Assembly (NCBI GenBank): GCA_024697945.1
Contig: JAILRU010000116.1
Location: forward strand, 1-47,920
Direction: 5' to 3'
Length of the DNA stretch: 47,920 bases
DNA from: Bacteroidaceae bacterium
Lineage (GTDB): Bacteria > Bacteroidota > Bacteroidia > Bacteroidales > Bacteroidaceae
Below the pieces are notes generated by a model. The model searched no databases, had not been told where the DNA came from, and saw nothing but the letters and a program-made list of their open reading frames with translations. Shown here in pieces: positions 45,101-47,920 of the stretch. The translations under genes and the position numbers were made by a program. Position 1 is the stretch's first letter. The number at the start of each line of letters is the position of its first letter.

Positions 45101-46722
45101 ACGGTGAGGGTGGCGTTCTCGTATGTGTTGCTCGTGAACGTGTTGTCGTAGAGGGCGTAGGGCGTTTTGGTGTTCGAGGTGACAGCCATGAGGTTCGTAC
45201 AGCCGCTGAAGGCCGCCGTGCCGATGCTCGACACACCCTTCGGGATGCTGATGGCACTCAGGTTGGAGTGCCCTTCGAAAGCAAACGACCCGATGGCCTT
45301 CACCGTTTCCGGGATGACCGTGTTCTGGCAACCGAAGAGCAGCGTGTTGTCCGCCGTCCTGATGATGGCGTTGCAGTTGTCGCGCGAGTCGAACGCGGGA
45401 CTTCCCGACTCAACCTCAATCGTCTTCACCGACCTGCAGTTGCTGAAGGCACGGTCTTTAATCTTCGTGGCATACCTGGGGATGTATATCCGCTCCATAC
45501 TGCTCACCTTGTTCGACGACGGGGGAGTAATCATGATATCCACATTCAGATTGGACGGATGGTTGTACGTCAGGCTTCCGGTCAAGTCATACGGGATGTT
45601 CACCTGCAGGTTCTGGCATTCGGAGAACGCATCGTTCGAGATATAGCGTACAGTCATGGGGATGTCGAGCGTCTGCAAGCCCGTACAATGGTAGAAGGCG
45701 AGCATGCCGATGCGCTCGATGCCCTCGGGTATCACGACGCTGCTCAGCTGCGAACGGTTGTAGAAACCCTCCTCGCCGATGGCAACCACCTTGTAGTCGT
45801 GAACCACGTCGGGAATGGTCACCTGTCCTGTAGTGCCCATGGCGACAGCAGCTTCCTCGCCGTTGCCCACCTGGCACGTCTTACCCTCCATGTCCAGAAT
45901 CTTGAAAGTCATCAGCGTACCCTCCTTCGTCGGGGCAGTGAACACCTCCTCTATCGGAGCTTCCATCTCCACCACCTTCTTGAAGTACGAGGTCCATCCG
46001 GCTACACGATACTGCTCCGTAGTGCCCTGGGGAACATACAGCGTAGCCTTGGAGTTGATATCGATGAACACGTCGTTCGAAGCATCAAAGGGGAAAGCGA
46101 TGTAGGAATACACGTCGGTCAGGCTTGTGCAGTAGGCGAAAGCCTCGTCGCCGATGTAGGTCACGCCATTAGGGATGGTCACCTTGGTGAGGCCGCTGCA
46201 TTCATAGAAAGCCTGGGCAGCGATGCCCACAGTACCATCCTTGATGGTAATCTCTGTTCCCGAATCCATGCTGCCCTTGTATTGGTAGGCCACCTTGCCC
46301 GCATACACCAGTCCGTTTGGCTGGTTCTCATACCAGGGCGTGTCGGAGAAGGCATGATGCCCGATTTTGTTCACGTAGTTTGGGATATTGAAGTTGCTCA
46401 TGCTGCTGCAATAGCAGAAAGCATACTGTCCGATGCTTGTCACGCTGTTGGGGATAGAGATGGAACTCACACCGTTGCAGCGATAGAAGGCATACTGTCC
46501 GATGCTTGTCACGCTGTACGTCTTGTCGTTGTACGTGACAGTCCAGGGGATGGACACGGCGCCGGAATAGGCGTTGGCATTCTTACTGCTGAAGAACTCC
46601 AGGTAGGTTACCGTAGCCTCGTTTCCCGAGAAGTTGTAGTAGATGCCGTTAATCAGGGCATCGTAGGCACTCAGCAGCATAGGCATCAATGCCACCAAGA
46701 TGAAAAGTAAATATCGTTTCAT
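39133..46722 (-). CDS. Giant BspA-like leucine-rich-repeat surface protein
   Basis: A 2529-residue exported protein (signal peptide MKRYLLFILVALMPMLLSAYDA; the ATG at 46722 is chosen for it). It is built almost entirely of BspA/TpLRR repeats of the form LTSVTIPNSVTSIGxxAFxGC. About every 250 residues a non-LRR linker recurs (GWxxFxxIVEKExxDGxxFTxxTxEG, then NKTCQV and TTGSVTIPE); eight linkers are seen, near 45985, 45055, 44315, 43555, 42800, 42045, 41290 and 40545. The C-terminal 150 residues (CATPTITYANGELNFYCD, then GTPIAIYGIDGKKYGST and SIAIVKIGERSVKVAIK) look like a lectin-type spacer and a type IX secretion sorting domain. Family members bind host or bacterial surfaces; the ligand here is unknown. 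Confidence 0.92.
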   Translation of the reverse strand: MKRYLLFILVALMPMLLSAYDALINGIYYNFSGNEATVTYLEFFSSKNANAYSGAVSIPWTVTYNDKTYSVTSIGQYAFYRCNGVSSISIPNSVTSIGQYAFCYCSSMSNFNIPNYVNKIGHHAFSDTPWYENQPNGLVYAGKVAYQYKGSMDSGTEITIKDGTVGIAAQAFYECSGLTKVTIPNGVTYIGDEAFAYCTSLTDVYSYIAFPFDASNDVFIDINSKATLYVPQGTTEQYRVAGWTSYFKKVVEMEAPIEEVFTAPTKEGTLMTFKILDMEGKTCQVGNGEEAAVAMGTTGQVTIPDVVHDYKVVAIGEEGFYNRSQLSSVVIPEGIERIGMLAFYHCTGLQTLDIPMTVRYISNDAFSECQNLQVNIPYDLTGSLTYNHPSNLNVDIMITPPSSNKVSSMERIYIPRYATKIKDRAFSNCRSVKTIEVESGSPAFDSRDNCNAIIRTADNTLLFGCQNTVIPETVKAIGSFAFEGHSNLSAISIPKGVSSIGTAAFSGCTNLMAVTSNTKTPYALYDNTFTSNTYENATLTVPAGTKDLYQSQSGWQNFANIVERDWADGDDFTVKTAEGVTLALVVTSVQNKTCRIVSPAINKATTGTVTIPETAKGFAIKSIESGAFSACTGVTKVTMPNNVTSIGDEAFSGCTGLTSLTIPRGVTSIGEDAFDGCKSLASISVSSSNTVYDSRNNCNAIIEKQSNTLIRGCKNTTIPTGVTTVAEKAFSGCTGLTAIVIPESLTGIGGSAFSGCTNLMSITSKLKTPFAISDNTFTNNSYENATLVVQPDTKPLYEAKAGWKKFANISEREREDGELFTAQTTEGVEMTFKVISAKNKTCQVEGNSTTPAINKATTGSVTIPEVAKGFSVKTIVASAFYGCSNVTAITVSDRVTSIGNQAFSNCTALASVNISSSVTSIGNQILSNCRSLTSIKVDEDNSTYDSRDNCNAIIRTSTNTLVAGCRSTVIPETLKAIGSYAFEGHSNLKAISIPKGVTSIGNAAFSGCSALTDVTSNITDLFAISDNTFSNYSYQNATLTVPIETEDLYMTTAGWKNFTNIVEDENIEFHDGDEFTAKTVERIKIRYKVVSAQDKTCQIMSPAIDKATTGSITIPELARGFSVTSIGANAFSGCTGLTSVSISNSVTSIGDQAFYGCSGLTSLAIPNRVTSIGKRVFGNCKGLTSISVESGNSVYDSRDNCDAIFRTSDNTLLFGCQNTVVPETVKAIAAYAFEGHSNLKTVTVPRGMTSIGEAAFTGCTGITDVIMDLKEPFAINDNTFSNSTYQNATLTVPAATTEVYQATAGWKNFTKFAEKEHEDGDIFKFQTAEGVYMTFKVISSNNKTCQVEGTSASPAIDRATTGSVTIPESPKGYSVIIISAYAFSNCSGMTSVTIPNSVTTIGERAFSGCMSLTSLAIPAKVTTIGKSALDNCGSLTAISVASGNTVYDSRNSCNALIETQTNALIRGCKNTSIPYNVKSIGERAFSGCTDLASINIPESVTSIGSAAFHDCSALMVVTTAIRTPYAINDNTFSDETYANAPLIVPADSKELYQATDGWKNFVNFVEKEREDGDVFTAQTIEGVDMLFTVISAQNKTCQVEGVGTSPAIDKTTTGSVTIPEVAKEYSVTSIGSYAFSGCNGMTSVSIPNSVTSVGSYAFFDCSGLTSIVIPRSVTNIGRSAFENCSGVTAIYVNNGNTVYDSRNNCNAIVRTADNTLIFGCQNTVVPETVKAIGSYAFKGHSYLRAINIPNSLTSIGEEAFSGCLELTNITSDIREPFAINDNIFDDNVYQNATLSVPAFTKTFYQAKAGWKKFVNIVEKELRDGEVFTYKTTEGVEMTFKVISVQDKTCQVISPAVDKTTSGSVTIPEGVDNFSVISIANSAFAGCTGLTSVSIPNSVTSIGERAFLGCTGLTSITIPNAVTNIGIYAFDGCSGLTSISVGSRNTVYDSRNSCNALIETQTNTLIRGCKNTTIPASVTSIGERAFSDCTGLTALIIHENMTSIGEAAFSGCTSLMTITSNLDEPFAISNNTFSTNTYQNATVTVPAGTKPIYQNTDGWNNFMYIVEKEMKDGEIFTDKTVEGVIMVFKVINAKNKTCQVEGTSSSAAIDKTTTGSVTIPETAKGCTVTSISSYTFYNCSGITSVTIPNTVLSIGEYAFSWCHGLTSVIIPNSVTSIGGGAFYGCRGLTSLTIGSGVTSISYHAFSDCGSLTSIIVKEGNTTYDSRNNCDAIIETATNTLIVGCKSTVIPSSVTSIGSYAFEYCSGLTSITIPEGVTSISSYAFRACTNLAVVSIPSSMTNIGSNAFRECGLTEVYCYAEEVPRTNSSAFNEAPIALATLYVPDGTVDTYKATAPWSSFGTIISFGGKVCATPTITYANGELNFYCDTEDVKFYYEIKDEDVKSGVSNKIKLTATYYISVYAAKEGYSNSDVVTATLCWIEQHPDMEGIIDEDAVMEVKAVPVLIQSQGGTITIQGAAEGTPIAIYGIDGKKYGSTIVEKDGSTTISTSLQPGSIAIVKIGERSVKVAIK

Positions 46723-46748
46723 AAAATATAATATATGTCTATTGTGCA

Positions 46749-46779
46749 CAAAGGTACAAAAAAATCCTTAATCTCCAAG
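46749..46779 (-). promoter_or_regulatory. Promoter of BspA-like gene
   Basis: On the minus strand TACCTTTG lies at 46749-46756 with CTTG at 46776-46779 19 bp upstream; the ATG is 26 nt downstream. Confidence 0.6.
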
Positions 46780-46970
46780 TAAAAAGAAAGGAAAAAACTA
46801 CCTAACATACATGCTATTGTAGTGGATTTGCCCCAATGACACGTATGAACAAGCTTTTATTGCTACGCACAGGAATATTTTTTTCTCTTCGGAGGAAAAA
46901 GTTTTCCTACGCACAGTAAAAATAATTGCTTCCCAATACTGTGGCGGCACCATCGTTCGTTAGGGGGCTA

Positions 46971-47070
46971 TCCTTCCGTCGAAGGAATAGTAATCCTCCC
47001 CTCGAAGGAATAGTAATCCTTCCGTCATAGGAATAGTAATCCTTCTTTCGAAGGAATACTATCGCTCTGG
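46971..47070 (+). repeat. 23-bp-period hairpin array B (core inverted)
   Basis: Four units start at 46984, 47007, 47030 and 47053 with an exact 23-bp period. The core reads GGAATAGTAATCC, the reverse complement of the core in arrays A and C; the last unit (GGAATACTATCGC) is in the A/C sense. The flanks (CTATCC on the left, TATCGCTC and CAGGAAGGACGG on the right) keep the same orientation as in array C. The preceding 46780-46970 shows nothing recognisable. Confidence 0.85.
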
Positions 47071-47130
47071 CAGGAAGGACGGCTCGCTGGTAACGGAGGG
47101 ACGGTAAGTTGTGGCGGCATCATCGTTCGT

Positions 47131-47178
47131 CCGTTTGTGTATTTATGTATTTATATATTAACATAAATACACAAACGG
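47131..47178. repeat. Long hairpin following array B
   Basis: CCGTTTGTGTATTTATGT (47131-47148) and its perfect reverse complement (47161-47178) form an 18-bp stem with a 12-nt AT loop. It lies about 60 bp after array B and is flanked by GTGGCGG and TCGTTCGT upstream and GCGGG downstream, as at array C. The short open frames over it have no family features. Confidence 0.85.
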
Positions 47179-47311
47179 AACAAACAACAATAGCTTTGTC
47201 GCGGGCTCGCATAAAATGCATCTGTAACAGGCCACTTCTCGAAGACATACAGGCAAAATAAAAATAAGTTTTCTGCGGGCGCTGCAATTCCTTTCGGCGG
47301 CCGCTGCGGAT

Positions 47312-47333
47312 ATTTTCAGCGGCCGCTGAAAAT
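47312..47333. repeat. Perfect 22-bp palindrome
   Basis: ATTTTCAGCGG followed by CCGCTGAAAAT is a perfect 22-bp palindrome. A related half, GGCGGCCGCTGCGG, lies just upstream at about 47297. A second perfect palindrome, CCTATTTAAATAGG, is at 47399-47412. These lie in the gene-free stretch 47183-47519, where I see no credible coding sequence. Confidence 0.8.
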
Positions 47334-47519
47334 GTTTTCACCGCCTGCCGCAAATCCACAAACATAGTAAACTCTCCCTGAGAACATGGTTTCTTATCCC
47401 TATTTAAATAGGTCTTTCTCCCTATGTAGATGCCTCTTTCTTCTCGCTAAACGTGCACCTTTTGCATGATGGAATACCTAAGCACAGGAACAGGTTTGCT
47501 CTGCCTTCATCGTTAGCGT

Positions 47520-47590
47520 CCTATCCCTACCTTCGAAGGATTACTATTCCTTCCTACGGAGGATTACTATCGCTCCGTCAGGAAGGACGG
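47520..47590 (+). repeat. 23-bp-period hairpin array C
   Basis: Two units at 47538 (GGATTACTATTCC) and 47561 (GGATTACTATCGC), 23 bp apart, are preceded by AGCGTCCTATCCCT, nearly identical to the left flank of array A, and followed by CAGGAAGGACGG as in array B. Confidence 0.85.
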
Positions 47591-47632
47591 CACGCTACGG
47601 GCAAAGGGGAAGGTCGCTTGTGGCGGATTCTC

Positions 47633-47681
47633 GTCCGTCCGTCAGAACCACTATATATATGTGTGGTTCTGACAAACGGAC
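47633..47681. repeat. Hairpin following array C
   Basis: GTCAGAACCAC (47641-47651) and GTGGTTCTGAC (47663-47673) form a perfect 11-bp stem. An outer pair, GTCCGT (47633-47638) and ACGGAC (47676-47681), would extend it across a two-base internal loop. It occupies the same place relative to array C as the 18-bp hairpin does to array B, with an unrelated stem sequence. Confidence 0.8.
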
Positions 47682-47783
47682 AAAAATCTTTCCGCGGGAC
47701 TCCAATTGATAACGATATCCTGTGTCCATAATGATAATAATTTTGAGGATTTAGGACTTGTTGTCTGTAAGCGGATTTCAGGA

Positions 47784-47920
47784 GGGTGTGTCATAATTAA
47801 CAACAACGGATTACACTGATTCAACGGATTATCTTAAATGCTGATTATCAGCGTGGCTTAAATCCGTCAAATCCGTGTAATCCGTTGTTTATATTATATT
47901 AATTGTATTTTGACACACCC
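47784..47920. repeat. Nested inverted repeat with GGGTGTGTCA ends
   Basis: GGGTGTGTCA at 47784-47793 and TGACACACCC at 47911-47920 are perfect inverted ends about 117 bp apart. Inside them are 29-nt imperfect inverted arms (47802-47830 and 47861-47889) made of AACGGATT units, around a CTGATTATCAG mini-hairpin. It ends exactly at the window edge and carries no gene. Confidence 0.75.

Noticed and set aside
45268..46710. Long plus-strand open frames opposite the BspA-like gene (40117-46710)
   Set aside because: They are periodic mirror images of the LRR modules; signal peptide, promoter and motifs support only the minus strand.
39133..46722. Diversity-generating retroelement variable gene
   Set aside because: No reverse transcriptase or template repeat is visible nearby; variation between modules is spread along the repeats, not confined to adenine positions at the 3' end.
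47120..47731. Two short open frames (47120-47365 minus, 47453-47731 plus)
   Set aside because: They run across hairpins and 23-bp arrays, show biased repeat-derived residues, and have no promoter or family resemblance.
47784..47920. Complete insertion sequence
   Set aside because: There is no transposase frame inside the inverted ends and the total length is only about 137 bp.

Overview
The window looks like a chromosomal segment of a Prevotella-like member of the Bacteroidales. The evidence is the recurring TTTG-(19 to 21 nt)-TAnnTTTG promoters typical of the phylum, GC-rich genes separated by AT-rich spacers, secreted glycoside hydrolases (GH78, GH51, GH92, GH125), outer-membrane porins, a BspA-like leucine-rich-repeat surface protein, an ECF sigma/anti-sigma-like pair, and abundant short interspersed repeats of the kind common in this phylum. 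The genus is inferred from gene style, not from a marker gene.

Layout. 1-5919 (minus strand): mutS, a small C_GCAxxG_C_C-family cysteine-rich protein overlapping it, a secreted alpha-L-rhamnosidase, and the first 15 codons of another secreted protein beyond a repeat. 6274-7252 (plus): a membrane protein and a winged-helix regulator, closed by a clear terminator. 7430-9293: an accessory patch with a PIN-domain toxin-antitoxin pair, a very regular 11-bp-period array of about 250 bp, and a DUF6266-like gene starting where the array ends. 9380-12425: GH51 arabinofuranosidase and a BASS-family transporter. 12434-18007: a hemerythrin/LuxR regulator divergent from a porin, imelysin lipoprotein and di-heme oxidoreductase operon. 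18255-24363: a mannoside operon (GH92, GH125, transglutaminase lipoprotein). 24337-26530 (minus): exonuclease III and a Wzx-like flippase. 26633-30936: System II cytochrome c assembly (ResB, CcsA), an alginate-export-type porin, a Dabb protein and rmlA. 31146-35309 (minus): a five-gene VTC / DUF4956 / DUF2490 / small secreted protein / Cthe_2159 operon. 35474-38909: frr, rsgA, argB, then the ECF sigma and anti-sigma-like pair. 39133-46722 (minus): one giant BspA-like gene with about seven to eight modules of roughly 750 bp. 46723-47920: about 1.2 kb without a credible gene, holding composite repeats and hairpins.

The strongest candidate for something undescribed is the exact 11-bp-period array at 8141-8393. 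It has fifteen CTC-initiated units followed in the same register by eight units carrying a different ATGA-centred motif, and it ends at the start codon of the DUF6266-like gene. Eleven is not a coding period, but it is close to one turn of an RNA duplex. The second is a family of 23-bp-period hairpin arrays found three times (30968, 46971, 47520). In one copy the loop core is inverted while the flanks keep their orientation, and two copies are followed by related flanks enclosing hairpins with unrelated stem sequences.

All functional calls come from reading translated sequence and motifs; no database search was possible.
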